From: Nocardia jinanensis
GTDB lineage: Bacteria; Actinomycetota; Actinomycetes; Mycobacteriales; Mycobacteriaceae
Direction: 5' to 3'
Assembly (NCBI RefSeq): GCF_014645735.1
Contig: NZ_BMMH01000016.1
Coordinates: 51,940 to 115,939, forward strand
Length of the DNA stretch: 64,000 nt
Below are positions 25,697-34,434 of the stretch, piece after piece; position 1 is the first letter of the stretch, and each line of letters begins with the position of its first letter. Both the position numbers and the translations under genes were made by a program. The notes beneath the pieces were generated by a model. The model did no database searches. It was not told where the DNA came from and saw nothing but the letters and a program-made list of their open reading frames with translations.

Positions 25697-26003
25697 GGTC
25701 CGACCATAGCCGTCCACGACGGCCCCGGCCGGGCGATACGCCGGAGTGACGTACATAACGGGGGGCGACCCACGGGCCGAGATCGGTCTCTGTGGGACGC
25801 GGACGATCCGGGCTTCCCCGGAACCGAAGGACGAGACGAGAGCACCGGTTACCCGATCGAGTGACCCGGGTAGCACCCAGAGGATGTTCTGCTCTCAGGA
25901 CTCATCGAACTGAGTCGAATACGAACGGTCGCCGCAATCTCCACATCGAGAGTGTTGCGACGACCGCGTGAACCGAAGCTCCCTGGGTTCTGCGCTTCAG
26001 AGA
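25697..26003. other. 307-bp intergenic gap
   Basis: Between the LigD-type gene and the decayed regulator locus I find no open frame with coding character on either strand, no clear hairpin and no repeat. It probably includes the LigD promoter and degraded sequence from the adjacent DUF397/Xre remnant. Confidence 0.5.
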
Positions 26004-26072
26004 TCAGGGGCGGTCGAACTCGCCGGTCTTCGCGCCGTCAATGAAGGCGTCCCACTCACCAGGGTTCCTGAA
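26004..26072 (-). pseudogene. DUF397 C-terminal remnant
   Basis: On the minus strand, in a frame different from the adjoining regulator, the sequence reads FRNPGEWDAFIDGAKTGEF before a TGA at 26004-26006. This is the typical C-terminus of DUF397 proteins (xxEWxAFxxGxKxGEFD). The N-terminal ~45 residues are missing. The fragment abuts the broken DUF5753 reading frame, implying a deletion joined the two genes. Confidence 0.75.
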
Positions 26073-26781
26073 GCTTGCTGGTCAGCAGGGGCGGGAACGA
26101 GAACAGAACGAACGGCGAGGCGATGAGTCCTGCCGGATTCTTCGCCCGGTACGGCACGATACGGATCTCCACATGCTCCGACCGGTTCACCAGGTTCTGG
26201 ATCTGGCCGGCCATTATCTCCGGGCTACCGACCTGGTAATGGAGCACCCCTTCGGTGAGCAGTGCCTCGAATCGGAAGCCCTCCTGGTCGAGCATCACCT
26301 GGCGTTCGGCGGCCATGTCGAGCATTCGATCCACGTCTTTTGGCTCGGTATCCGGGGAAGTCGCCTACGTGATCGCGCGGCGGTACTCCCGTGTCTGGAG
26401 TAGTCCCGGAACCAGTGTCGTTTGCCATGAGGTCACCCAGTTCGCGGCATCTTCCAGCGAGAGGTAGTGATCGAAGTTCGTCGCCATCGAGTCCGCGTAG
26501 GTTCGCCACCAACCTCCCCCCGAAGCGCCGGAGGTCCGGATTTCTCCGGTGAGGGCCAGCAGCAGCCGACGTTCGGCATCAGTTGCTTTGTAGGCGTTCG
26601 CGAGCGTATTGAGAAGCATGTCCGTCACTTTGGTGATCCGGCCATCCTCCAGCCTGCCGTACGTCTGCGGGCTCGTCTCGGCGATCCGCGCCGCCTCCGC
26701 CTGGTTGATGTCGTTGCGCTCTCGCAACTTTCGCAGCTGACGGCCCAAAGCCCTTCGGGGAAGCGTAGCTCCAGAGGCCAT
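26056..26781 (-). pseudogene. Xre-family regulator with DUF5753 domain, disrupted
   Basis: Residues 1-138 contain an Xre helix-turn-helix (LRKLRERNDINQAEAARIAETSPQTYGRLEDG) and the start of DUF5753 (GWWRTYADSM, SLEDAANWVTSWQTTLVPGLLQTREY). An in-frame TAG at 26365-26367 interrupts the gene. The same frame then continues with DUF5753 sequence (MAAERQVMLDQEGFRFEALL, NRSEHVEIRIVPY) and stops early at 26056, where it runs into a DUF397 remnant. A functional homologue would be ~280 aa and paired with DUF397. The start ATG has AAAGG. The locus is a nonsense mutation plus a 3' deletion. Confidence 0.85.
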
Positions 26782-26825
26782 TCGTTTACCTTTGCTAACC
26801 GGATTGATGGAATATGGAGGCTTTC

Positions 26826-27359
26826 ATGAATAAATACCTTGGATTCATGGATGGATCTTCCACAGTAAAGCTTTCAAACGGGCCCTACGGACCGGGTTCG
26901 GTACAAGAGTGGGTGCAGTCGACCCGGGGCGTTTCCATCCTGGCCTACTCGCGCCCCGAGCGACAGCAGATGGCGGTACTCGACTATGTGATGGCAAATA
27001 CCGATCGGCACTGGGACAACTACCTGACGAGACCGGGCGGCGAGGTCGTCGCGATCGATCACGGGCTCGCTTTCCCCGAGGCGCCGGACCCGAGGGCCGG
27101 GATCCGATCCGATTTCGTGAAGGCATTCCACAATGACAAACTCGACGACGACATCATGCGCAGCGTCAAAGCCGTGGATCCGAGAGAACTACGCGCGGCG
27201 CTCGAGGATCTCCAGCTGAGCGATACCGCGATCGAGGGGGCGTTGGCCCGGCTGGCAGAGATACGGAAAAATGGGATGATCACCGGCGCCGAATGGCCGG
27301 ATATCCGGCGATGGACCCGCCATGGCCCCCTACGGGAATCGGAGATACCGATGCGGTAG
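26826..27359 (+). CDS. Phosphatidylinositol-kinase/HipA-like protein, probably N-truncated
   Basis: This 177-aa protein contains the kinase catalytic signature LDYVMANTDRHWDNYL and the metal-binding VVAIDHGLAFPE, as in PI3/PI4-kinase-like and HipA-type folds. The ~100 residues that normally supply the ATP-binding lobe are absent or reduced to the first 50 residues (GSSTVKLSNGPYGPGS). ATG 26826 has GGAGG five nt upstream. The first ~80 bp are markedly AT-richer than the surroundings. It diverges from the broken Xre gene and may be a remnant of the same acquired locus. Confidence 0.6.
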   Translation: MNKYLGFMDGSSTVKLSNGPYGPGSVQEWVQSTRGVSILAYSRPERQQMAVLDYVMANTDRHWDNYLTRPGGEVVAIDHGLAFPEAPDPRAGIRSDFVKAFHNDKLDDDIMRSVKAVDPRELRAALEDLQLSDTAIEGALARLAEIRKNGMITGAEWPDIRRWTRHGPLRESEIPMR

Positions 27360-27389
27360 AAAACTCGGCCTCTATCCTTTGCGTGCGAC

Positions 27390-28259
27390 TCACCGATTGT
27401 CGTGGTGGGCAGCGGGCTGGGGCTGTGGGTCTGCGCCGGCGTCGACGGTCAGGCTGCCCAGCAGTGACAGCGATCGCTCCGACGGCGAACCGGGTTCGGC
27501 GTGGTAGACGATCAGCGTCTCACCCGGAGCCCCGTTGACGGTGAAACTCTCGTAGGAGAGGGTCAACTCGCCGACCATCTCGTGGTGGAATCGTTTCACC
27601 CCGGAGGTTTTGGTCCGCACATCGTGGCGTGCCCACAGCTGCCGGAATTCCTCGCTCTTGAGCGACAGCTCACCGACAAGTTCGGTCAATCGCGGATCGT
27701 CGAGGTCGGTACCGGCGGCGGCGCGCAGACTCGCGACCGTATCGGCAGCGATCGAGGACCATTCGGGATAGACCTGCCGCGCCTGCGGATCCAGGAAGAC
27801 CATCCGCACCTGGTTGATCCCGGGTACCGAGCACGCGTTCACCGCGACGGCCAGCGGATTCGCCGCCAGCACGTCGAGGCTGCGGCCCAGGACGAGTGCC
27901 GGGGTCCGCTCCCACAGATCCATCAGCCGCAGCAATCCCGGCGCCACCCGCTCGGGCCGGCGGGGGCGTTTCGCCCGGGCCGGGGCCGGCCGGGCGAGTT
28001 CCCGCAGGTGCGCGGTGGCTTCGTCGTCGAGGGAGAACACCCGGGCCAGCGCGGTGACCACCTGTTCCGAAGGGTGTTTGTCCCGGCCCTGCTCCAGCCG
28101 GATGTAATAGTCCGCACTCACCCCCGCGAGCAGGGCGATCTCCTCGCGCCGCAGCCCCGCGACCCGCCGCTGACCGCCACCGGGCAACCCGAAGTCCTCC
28201 GGCCGGACCAGTTCACGGCGGGCTCGCAGGAAGGTGCCCAGGCGGTTGTCCGAATCCAT
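27390..28259 (-). CDS. HTH transcriptional regulator (MmyB-like ligand domain)
   Basis: This 289-aa regulator has an N-terminal Xre HTH (GLRREEIALLAGVSADYYIRLEQGRDKHPSEQV). A C-terminal MmyB-like domain follows, with landmarks LVLGRSLDVLAANPLA, FLDPQARQVYPEW, LSLKSEEFRQLWARHDV and GVKRFHHEMVGELTLSYESF. These proteins usually control a divergently transcribed oxidoreductase. The ATG follows CTGGAGCTC. The divergent SDR gene starts 102 bp away, with an inverted repeat between them. Regulator of that SDR by context. Confidence 0.9.
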   Translation of the reverse strand: MDSDNRLGTFLRARRELVRPEDFGLPGGGQRRVAGLRREEIALLAGVSADYYIRLEQGRDKHPSEQVVTALARVFSLDDEATAHLRELARPAPARAKRPRRPERVAPGLLRLMDLWERTPALVLGRSLDVLAANPLAVAVNACSVPGINQVRMVFLDPQARQVYPEWSSIAADTVASLRAAAGTDLDDPRLTELVGELSLKSEEFRQLWARHDVRTKTSGVKRFHHEMVGELTLSYESFTVNGAPGETLIVYHAEPGSPSERSLSLLGSLTVDAGADPQPQPAAHHDNR

Positions 28260-28305
28260 GAGCTCCAGGGTAGGAGCGGATGGGTCCGGCTGACTGGCCC
28301 TGCGA

Positions 28306-28331
28306 CTACCAGGAAGTCCGCGACCTGGTAG
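28306..28331. promoter_or_regulatory. Inverted-repeat operator between regulator and SDR
   Basis: CTACCAGG (28306-28313) and CCTGGTAG (28324-28331) form a perfect 8-bp inverted repeat with a 10-bp spacer in the 102-bp divergent promoter region. It is the natural candidate for the MmyB-type regulator's binding site. Confidence 0.6.
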
Positions 28332-28361
28332 CGCGGCCGGTGCGGGCCGAATGTGGTGGAC

Positions 28362-29117
28362 ATGACGTACAACGAGAAATCGAACGGCCGGGTAGCGGTG
28401 ATCACCGGGGCTTCCAGCGGGATCGGCGCCGCGACGGCACGCCGTCTCGCGGCGGACGGCGCCAAGGTCGCGCTGCTGGGCCGGCGCAAGGAGCGCATAG
28501 AAGAGTTGGCCGCCGAGATCGGCGGGGACGCGATCGCGGTGGTCGCCGATGTGGTCGACCGGGAATCGGTGCGTGCTGCGGCAGCCACGGTGCGGGCGGC
28601 GCTGGGGCCGGTCGATCTGGTGGTGGCGAACGCGGGTGTGATGCTGGGTGCGCCGTTCGAATCCGCCGAGGTCGACGAATGGGACCAGATGGTCGGGACC
28701 AATGTGACCGGGCTGCTGTACACGGCCCGCGCGTTCATCGACGATCTGCTGGCCGCCGCCGGTGACGATCGCCGCGCCGACCTGGTTCTGGTGGGTTCGG
28801 TAGCTGGTCATGCCGTGTTCACCGAATACGCCGTGTACACCGCTACCAAGGCCGCGGTGGCGCATCTGACCCGTAACCTGCGCGCCGAGTTCGGACCCCG
28901 CAAGGTCCGGGTGAAGAACGTCGAACCCGGTTTCGTGGCCACCGAACTCGGCGCGGGTATGCGCGGGGAGGAACAGAAGGCCCAGCTGGAGCAGTGGCGT
29001 ACCGAGTTCACGATCTTGGAGCCGGTGGATATCGCGGAGGCGATCGCTTTCGCGACCTCGGTACCGGCCCGGCTCAATGTGGCCGAGCTGATCTTGGTGC
29101 CGACCCAGCAGGGCTGA
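28362..29117 (+). CDS. SDR family NAD(P)-dependent oxidoreductase
   Basis: This is a 251-aa classical SDR. The cofactor motif is TGASSGIG (residues 15-22), with GRRKER after beta-2 suggesting NADP(H). The ANAG motif lies near 89-92. The catalytic Ser is in GSVAG (~146) and YTATK is at 159-163. ATG 28362 is preferred; GTG 28353 is an alternative. The type is that of the YdfG/NADP-dependent 3-hydroxy acid dehydrogenase group. Divergent from its likely MmyB-type regulator. Confidence 0.9.
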   Translation: MTYNEKSNGRVAVITGASSGIGAATARRLAADGAKVALLGRRKERIEELAAEIGGDAIAVVADVVDRESVRAAAATVRAALGPVDLVVANAGVMLGAPFESAEVDEWDQMVGTNVTGLLYTARAFIDDLLAAAGDDRRADLVLVGSVAGHAVFTEYAVYTATKAAVAHLTRNLRAEFGPRKVRVKNVEPGFVATELGAGMRGEEQKAQLEQWRTEFTILEPVDIAEAIAFATSVPARLNVAELILVPTQQG

Positions 29118-29122
29118 GATTC

Positions 29123-29172
29123 GCGGATCGTCTCTGCTCGCCCGGAATCCGGGAGGAGCAGGGACGATCCGC
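29123..29172. terminator. Bidirectional terminator
   Basis: A long imperfect hairpin has outer arms GCGGATCGTC (29123-29132) and GACGATCCGC (29163-29172), with inner CTGCTC/AGCAG and CCGG/CCGG pairings. It lies between the convergent SDR and DoxX genes. Confidence 0.8.
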
Positions 29173-29180
29173 CGCCGGTC

Positions 29181-29705
29181 TCAGCGCACCGCTGCCTCCG
29201 CGGGTGTTCCGGCGGTCTCGCGGTTCGGCCGGATCGCGGGCAGTGCGCGGCCGACCCACAGCGCCAGCGTGAAGTACACGATCTGTTCCGGGATCCGGAA
29301 CCACAGCGGGGTGGCGGCTTCTCCGTTGAGCGGAACATCCTCCAGCGCCGCATAGATATTGGCCGGGATCATGATCACCAGCAGCGCCGCGAGCCCGAGT
29401 CCGGCCCAATGGCGGGTGCCCGTCACCACCAGTCCCACGGCACCGGCGAGTTCCAATACCCCGGTGGCATACACCGCGAAGTCCGCGAACGGGACGAAGG
29501 ACGGGACCATGGCCACCAGATCGGCGTGGCTGGGCATCACGGTGACCGAATCGGGTGCGAAATGCGCGAGCCCGGTCATGGTGAACAGAAAGGCCAGCCC
29601 GTGGGCGGCGCTGACCCGCCAGGTGCCGAACCGGCGGACGCCGATCAGGCCCAGCAGGCGCAGGACCAGTGTGGGGATCACGAACAGCATCAGGGTGTCG
29701 AACAT
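29181..29705 (-). CDS. DoxX family membrane protein
   Basis: This 174-aa protein has four membrane helices: MLFVIPTLVLRLLGLIG, AAHGLAFLFTMTGLAHF, ATGVLELAGAVGLVV and LAALLVIMIPANIYAAL. The conserved F(T)GLAHF, GVLELAGAVGL and MIPANIYAAL segments are DoxX-like. Members are small redox or quinone-linked membrane proteins, and function is not established here. It is preceded by a promoter region with repeated GTTATC/GATAAC operator half-sites, suggesting tight regulation. Confidence 0.8.
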   Translation of the reverse strand: MFDTLMLFVIPTLVLRLLGLIGVRRFGTWRVSAAHGLAFLFTMTGLAHFAPDSVTVMPSHADLVAMVPSFVPFADFAVYATGVLELAGAVGLVVTGTRHWAGLGLAALLVIMIPANIYAALEDVPLNGEAATPLWFRIPEQIVYFTLALWVGRALPAIRPNRETAGTPAEAAVR

Positions 29706-29763
29706 GCGGTTCCTCCGAAGCGGGTGTCGGGTTGTCCGGCCGCTCGGTGCCGGGCAGCTTGTG

Positions 29764-29808
29764 GTTATCGACTGATAACAAGATAAAGAGTATGCATCGA
29801 CTGATAAC
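29764..29808. promoter_or_regulatory. Paired operator sites upstream of the DoxX gene
   Basis: GTTATC-GACT-GATAAC (29764-29779) is a perfect inverted repeat. Its core ATCGACTGATAAC recurs at 29796-29808. The AT-rich stretch between them (AAGATAAAGAGTATG) could hold a -10 element. The rest of the 355-bp gap up to 30060 shows no gene. No obvious regulator gene adjoins. Confidence 0.6.
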
Positions 29809-30060
29809 TAGTCAATGGCTAGTTCGGGGAATGTGCCGCGGCAACGGATTCCTCCGAACCGTCGCCGACGACTCCGCGCGCTCCGTCCGCGGGCGCGCAG
29901 GGCGGGAGCGGCACACGTTGTTGGCCGAGTGTTCTCCGCCGGTTGACGACGTTGTCCGTCGACCGGCGTAGTGGTCGGTGAACCTCGGTATGCGAAGGTG
30001 CGAAGCATCCCGCGGTGCGCCGGTGCCGCCGTAACCGTCGATCGATCCGGAGGAGTGTGT

Positions 30061-30660
30061 ATGACCACTGGGGTCGATAAGTCCACAGCCGCGCAATCGC
30101 GGGCACCTGATGCGGACACGGACACGCGGCCGGGCAAAGCTCCCGCGAAGGTGCTGCCGGGACGTGCCGCCGCGCCGGAGCGGTCGGACGGTCGCCCCGA
30201 ACGAGTGCGTCGGGACGACGGCCCTCGATGGCGGCCGGGTCGATGGGGGCGCTCGCTGCCGGTATCGCTGTTCGCGGTAATGCTCACGCCGGTGGCGATC
30301 GGTATCGCGGCCAACAGCGCGGTGACCGGCGGGCGCTGGTGGGATACCGGGGACCGCTGGCTGTCGCCCGCGCAATCAGTACTCGGGGCGGTGCTTCTCC
30401 TGGTGGTCGCCGGTCTCGCGATGTACGAGCCCGCGGCCGGGGTGGTCGCCGGGGTGGTGTGGGGGATCGCCCCCGCCGTCGTGCAGATCGTGGCGCCCCG
30501 GGAGACCTACCGGCTGATCTCGGCGTCGCCCGGACTGCCCGCCGATCTGGCCCGGGCGCTACACACCTGGCTGTCGAGCGGAGTGGTGCTGGTGTTCGGC
30601 GTCCTGCTGGCGGGGATCGGGATCATCGCCGCACTGCGCCGCCGCCGACTTCCCGGCTGA
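30061..30660 (+). CDS. Membrane protein, unknown function
   Basis: This 199-aa protein has a ~65-residue basic/Pro-rich cytoplasmic N-terminus. It is followed by four helices at roughly 70-90 (LPVSLFAVMLTPVAIGIAAN), 105-125 (VLGAVLLLVVAGLAMY), 125-142 and 170-192 (SSGVVLVFGVLLAGIGIIAAL). The ATG has GGAGGAG upstream. I recognise the pattern as a common Nocardia/Rhodococcus small tetraspan membrane protein but no named family. Divergent from the DoxX gene across the operator region. Confidence 0.7.
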   Translation: MTTGVDKSTAAQSRAPDADTDTRPGKAPAKVLPGRAAAPERSDGRPERVRRDDGPRWRPGRWGRSLPVSLFAVMLTPVAIGIAANSAVTGGRWWDTGDRWLSPAQSVLGAVLLLVVAGLAMYEPAAGVVAGVVWGIAPAVVQIVAPRETYRLISASPGLPADLARALHTWLSSGVVLVFGVLLAGIGIIAALRRRRLPG

Positions 30661-30689
30661 TACAGGCCGCCGTGATCCGGCCCGGCAGT

Positions 30690-30718
30690 GTGCCGGGCGG
30701 TCGGAAGCCGCCCGGCAC
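30690..30718. terminator. Bidirectional terminator
   Basis: A perfect 11-bp stem (GTGCCGGGCGG at 30690-30700, CCGCCCGGCAC at 30708-30718) with a 7-nt loop lies between the convergent membrane-protein gene and rtcB. Confidence 0.8.
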
Positions 30719-30754
30719 CGGAAGGTCACGGCCGCGCTCGCGCGCACCGCCGCC

Positions 30755-31972
30755 TCAGCCCTTCACACACAGCACCTGGCGCAGCGTCGCCACCACATCG
30801 ACCAGATCGCGCTGGGCGTCGATCACCTCGTCGATGTTCTTGTACGCGGCCGGGATCTCGTCCACCACACCCGCGTCCTTGCGCGACTCCACGCCCTCGG
30901 TCTGGGCGATCAGATCCGCCACACTGAACTGCCGCTTGGCCGCGTTACGACTCATCCGGCGGCCCGCGCCGTGCGACGCCGACTGGAACGACTCCGGATT
31001 GCCCTTACCGCGCACCACGTAGGAACGAGTACCCATAGAGCCCGGAATGAGCGCCATATCACCCGCGCCCGCCCGGACCGCGCCCTTCCGGGTCACCAGC
31101 ATGGGCACGCCGTCGATCTTTTCCTCGGCCACGTAGTTGTGGTGACAGCTTATGGGCGTATCGAACCGCACCTCCCGGGTCGGGAACTGCGCCCGTACCG
31201 CCTGGGATACAAGCGCCAGCATGACCGCGCGGTTTCGTGCCGCGTATTCCTGAGCCCAATTCAGATCGTGCCGGTAGGCGGCCATTTCCGGCGTGTTCGC
31301 CAGGAAAACCGCCAGATCACGATCGACCAGGTTCTGGTTCTGCGGCAATGTGCGCGCCACGGCCATATGCCGCTCGGCGATTTCCTTGCCGATATTGCGG
31401 CTTCCCGAATGCAGCAGGATCCACACCTGATCGTCCTGATCCAGGCACATCTCGATGAAGTGATTTCCGCCGCCGAGCGAACCCATCTGCTTGTGCGCCT
31501 TGGACTCCCGCGGCGCGACCGCGTCGTCGAGGTGGCCGAACGCCGACCAGAACCGGTCCCAGCCGGTGCGCAGGGTCGTGGTGGCGACTCCGGACGGCCC
31601 GGGTGCCAGCTTGTTCACCGAAACGGGGTGCTGGTGGGCGGCGAAACCGACCGGCACCGCCGCTTCGATGGCCGAACGCAGGGAACGCAGATCGTCGGGC
31701 AGATCGGCGGCGGTGAGGTCGGTGCGGACACTTTCCATCCCGCAGCCGATATCCACCCCGACCGCCGCCGGTGCCACGGCATCGCGCATAGCGATCACCG
31801 AACCGACCGTGGCGCCTTTCCCGAGGTGCACATCCGGCATGACCCGGACGCCGTGGACCCATTGCAGCCGGGCGATATTGCGCAACTGTTGCAGCGCCGC
31901 CGCATCGATATCGTGCTCGTGGGCCCACATCAACGTCCGTGCCCGGGTACCGGACAGCTCGACGGGAAACAT
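30755..31972 (-). CDS. rtcB: RNA-splicing ligase RtcB
   Basis: This 405-aa protein joins 2',3'-cyclic phosphate or 3'-phosphate RNA ends to 5'-OH ends using GTP and Mn2+. Signatures: MPDVHLGKGATVGSV, VGVDIGCGM (metal-binding Cys), LGGGNHFIEM, ILLHSGSRNIGKEIAE, SCHHNYVAEE, GSMGTRSYVVRGKG, and the SHGAGRRMSR active-site region containing the guanylylated His. The ATG is supported by GGAAGGAC. No archease or RtcA neighbour is present. It is a complete, intact copy. Confidence 0.95.
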   Translation of the reverse strand: MFPVELSGTRARTLMWAHEHDIDAAALQQLRNIARLQWVHGVRVMPDVHLGKGATVGSVIAMRDAVAPAAVGVDIGCGMESVRTDLTAADLPDDLRSLRSAIEAAVPVGFAAHQHPVSVNKLAPGPSGVATTTLRTGWDRFWSAFGHLDDAVAPRESKAHKQMGSLGGGNHFIEMCLDQDDQVWILLHSGSRNIGKEIAERHMAVARTLPQNQNLVDRDLAVFLANTPEMAAYRHDLNWAQEYAARNRAVMLALVSQAVRAQFPTREVRFDTPISCHHNYVAEEKIDGVPMLVTRKGAVRAGAGDMALIPGSMGTRSYVVRGKGNPESFQSASHGAGRRMSRNAAKRQFSVADLIAQTEGVESRKDAGVVDEIPAAYKNIDEVIDAQRDLVDVVATLRQVLCVKG

Positions 31973-32194
31973 CGTTCTGGTCCTTCCATTCGGGGCGGAC
32001 CGATATCCGCCGCCGTAATTCACGGTATGCCCCCGGACCGAGGAAGGCACTCGAATTTATCGCCGGGTGGAATCCGTTTTTCATCGTCGGGTGAATCCGT
32101 TCGGTTCGACGCGGGAGCCGACCGGAGAATCGGCCACTGCGGGGTGAACCCGGGAGCGGTTGTGCGCGTGAAAACCAGCCGGCGGCGATGTATC

Positions 32195-33079
32195 TCAGTG
32201 GTGCGCGCCGCCCGAACCGGTCGCTGAGGCCGCCTCGATCTCCGCCCGCCACGGAATCGAGGCGCTGGCGCCCAGTGTGGTGGTGGCCAGCGCGCCCGCG
32301 GCACAGGCAAAACGTATTGCCGCGGCCGGGCCCTGCGACCAGCGGACGGCCAGAGCGCCGGCGAAGGTATCGCCCGCACCGGTGGTGTCGACGACATCGA
32401 CGCTGGGTCCGGTGACGGTGATCGCCGCGCCGTCGGGGCCGCGATGGCGGGCTCCGTCCGCACCGAGTGTGGTCACGAGATGCGGTACCCCGTCGAGGGC
32501 GCTGCCCAGATTCTCGGCTTCGCCGCGGTTCACCACCGCGACATCCACACAGTTCCACAGTTCCCGGGAAAGACGCTGTGCCGGGGACGGATTCAAGATC
32601 ACAGTAGTGCCATTGTCCCGGGCGTGCCGCACCGCTTCCTCGACGGTCGGTATCGGGACCTCGAGCTGGCACAGCAGGATATCGGCCGCGGCGACGGCGG
32701 TGCGGTCGGCGGCGCTCGGACCGGTCAGCCGGGCATTGGCACCGCCGACCACGATGATCGAGTTCTCGCCGCCGGAGTCGACCACGATCGCCGCGATTCC
32801 GCTGGGGCCCTCGACCGTGCGCAACCCGGTCGTATCCACCCCGGATTCGGTCAGCACAGCCCGCAGTTGCGGAGCGAGCACATCGGTACCGATCGCACCG
32901 AGGAACAACACCCGGCCACCGGCCCGGCTCGCCGCGATCGCCTGGTTGGCACCCTTGCCGCCGGGCACCATCGTGAAGGCGCGGCCCAGTATCGTCTCGC
33001 CGGGGTCGGGGCGGCGATCGGTGGTGGTCACCAAGTCCATGTTGATACTGCCGAGCACGGCGATCAGTGGGGTGGTCAC
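32195..33079 (-). CDS. rbsK: Ribokinase (PfkB family)
   Basis: This 294-aa PfkB carbohydrate kinase begins LIAVLGSINMDLV and contains VPGGKGANQAIAASRAGG (substrate-binding signature 1) and DTTGAGDTFAGALA (signature 2, with catalytic Asp). These match ribokinase, which makes ribose-5-phosphate. It starts at GTG. The gene is monocistronic here, with no rbsABC transporter. Another PfkB sugar kinase specificity is possible but the GxNMD start favours ribokinase. Confidence 0.88.
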   Translation of the reverse strand: MTTPLIAVLGSINMDLVTTTDRRPDPGETILGRAFTMVPGGKGANQAIAASRAGGRVLFLGAIGTDVLAPQLRAVLTESGVDTTGLRTVEGPSGIAAIVVDSGGENSIIVVGGANARLTGPSAADRTAVAAADILLCQLEVPIPTVEEAVRHARDNGTTVILNPSPAQRLSRELWNCVDVAVVNRGEAENLGSALDGVPHLVTTLGADGARHRGPDGAAITVTGPSVDVVDTTGAGDTFAGALAVRWSQGPAAAIRFACAAGALATTTLGASASIPWRAEIEAASATGSGGAHH

Positions 33080-33142
33080 GGGGAGAACCTAGCGCGGCGA
33101 GCGCCGGTGAAAACGATTTTCCCGGTGCGTAGGCTGTATTGC

Positions 33143-34408
33143 ATGACGGTAGAGACCACCGCTGAGTTCGATATGCGCGCGGCCGTGCACGAGGCCGCCC
33201 GCCGGGCCCGGGTCGCTTCCCGCGTGCTCGCCCAGCTCACCACCGCACAGAAGAACGAGGCGCTGCACGCCGCCGCGGATGCCTTGCTGGCCGCCGCCGA
33301 CACCGTCCTGGGAGCCAACGGTGAAGACCTGGTCGCCGCGAAAGCCGCCGGAACCGAGGATTCGCTGCTGGATCGGCTGCGGCTGACCAAGGACCGGCTC
33401 GACGGGATCGCCTCGGGGCTGCGCCAAGTGGCCGGACTGCCCGATCCGGTGGGGGTCGTGGAACGCGGGTCGACGCTGCCGAACGGACTCGAGATCCGGC
33501 AGATCCGGGTACCGCTCGGGGTGGTCGGCATGGTCTACGAAGCGCGGCCCAATGTCACCGTCGACGCCTTCGGGCTGGCACTGAAGTCCGGGAACGCGGC
33601 ACTGCTGCGCGGATCCTCGTCGGCGGCGCGGTCGAACGCGGCACTGGTCGAGGTGCTGCGGGAAGCGCTCACGTCGGTCGGTATCCCGGCCGACACGGTA
33701 CAGCTGCTGCCGAGTTCGGATCGCTCCAGCGTGATCCATCTGATCCAGGCCCGGGGCCTGGTGGACGTGGTCATCCCGCGCGGCGGGGCGGGCCTGATCA
33801 ACGCGGTGGTACGCGACGCCCGGGTCCCCACGATCGAGACCGGTACCGGTAACTGCCACGTCTACGTGCACTCCGGCGCCGATCTGGATATGGCCGAAGA
33901 GATCCTGATCAACGCCAAGACCCGCCGCCCCAGCGTGTGCAACGCGGCCGAGACGGTGCTGATCGACGCGGCTATCGCCGATACCGCGCTGCCGCGGCTG
34001 AGCAAGGCGCTCGCGGACAAGGGCGTCACCCTGCACGGCGACCTCGACGGCATGATCCCGGCCACCGACAAGGACTGGGGCGAGGAGTACCTGACCCTCG
34101 ATATCGCGGTGAAGGTCGTCGGCGATCTGGATACCGCGATCGAGCACATCAACACCTGGGGTACCGGGCATACGGAGGCCATCGTCACCGCTGAACTGGC
34201 GGCGGCCGACGAGTTCTCGCGCCGGGTGGACGCGGCGGCGGTCATGGTGAACGCCTCCACCGCCTTCACCGACGGCGAGCAGTTCGGTTTCGGCGCCGAG
34301 ATCGGTATCTCCACCCAGAAACTGCACGCCCGCGGCCCGATGGGGCTGCCGGAACTCACCTCCTCGAAATGGGTAGTACGGGGTTCGGGTCAGATCCGCC
34401 CCACCTGA
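33143..34408 (+). CDS. proA: Gamma-glutamyl phosphate reductase
   Basis: This 421-aa enzyme reduces glutamyl-5-phosphate to glutamate semialdehyde with NADPH, the second step of proline synthesis after ProB (3311). Signatures include PLGVVGMVYEARPNVTVDAFGLALKSGNAALLRG, VIPRGGAGLI, ETGTGNCHVYV and the catalytic Cys in RRPSVCNAAET. C-terminal FGAEIGISTQKLHARGPMGLPELT is canonical. ATG start. It is followed by a dispersed repeat, then by moxR. Confidence 0.96.
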   Translation: MTVETTAEFDMRAAVHEAARRARVASRVLAQLTTAQKNEALHAAADALLAAADTVLGANGEDLVAAKAAGTEDSLLDRLRLTKDRLDGIASGLRQVAGLPDPVGVVERGSTLPNGLEIRQIRVPLGVVGMVYEARPNVTVDAFGLALKSGNAALLRGSSSAARSNAALVEVLREALTSVGIPADTVQLLPSSDRSSVIHLIQARGLVDVVIPRGGAGLINAVVRDARVPTIETGTGNCHVYVHSGADLDMAEEILINAKTRRPSVCNAAETVLIDAAIADTALPRLSKALADKGVTLHGDLDGMIPATDKDWGEEYLTLDIAVKVVGDLDTAIEHINTWGTGHTEAIVTAELAAADEFSRRVDAAAVMVNASTAFTDGEQFGFGAEIGISTQKLHARGPMGLPELTSSKWVVRGSGQIRPT

Positions 34409-34434
34409 CCCCTCCACGATCCGAATTCCACCTC

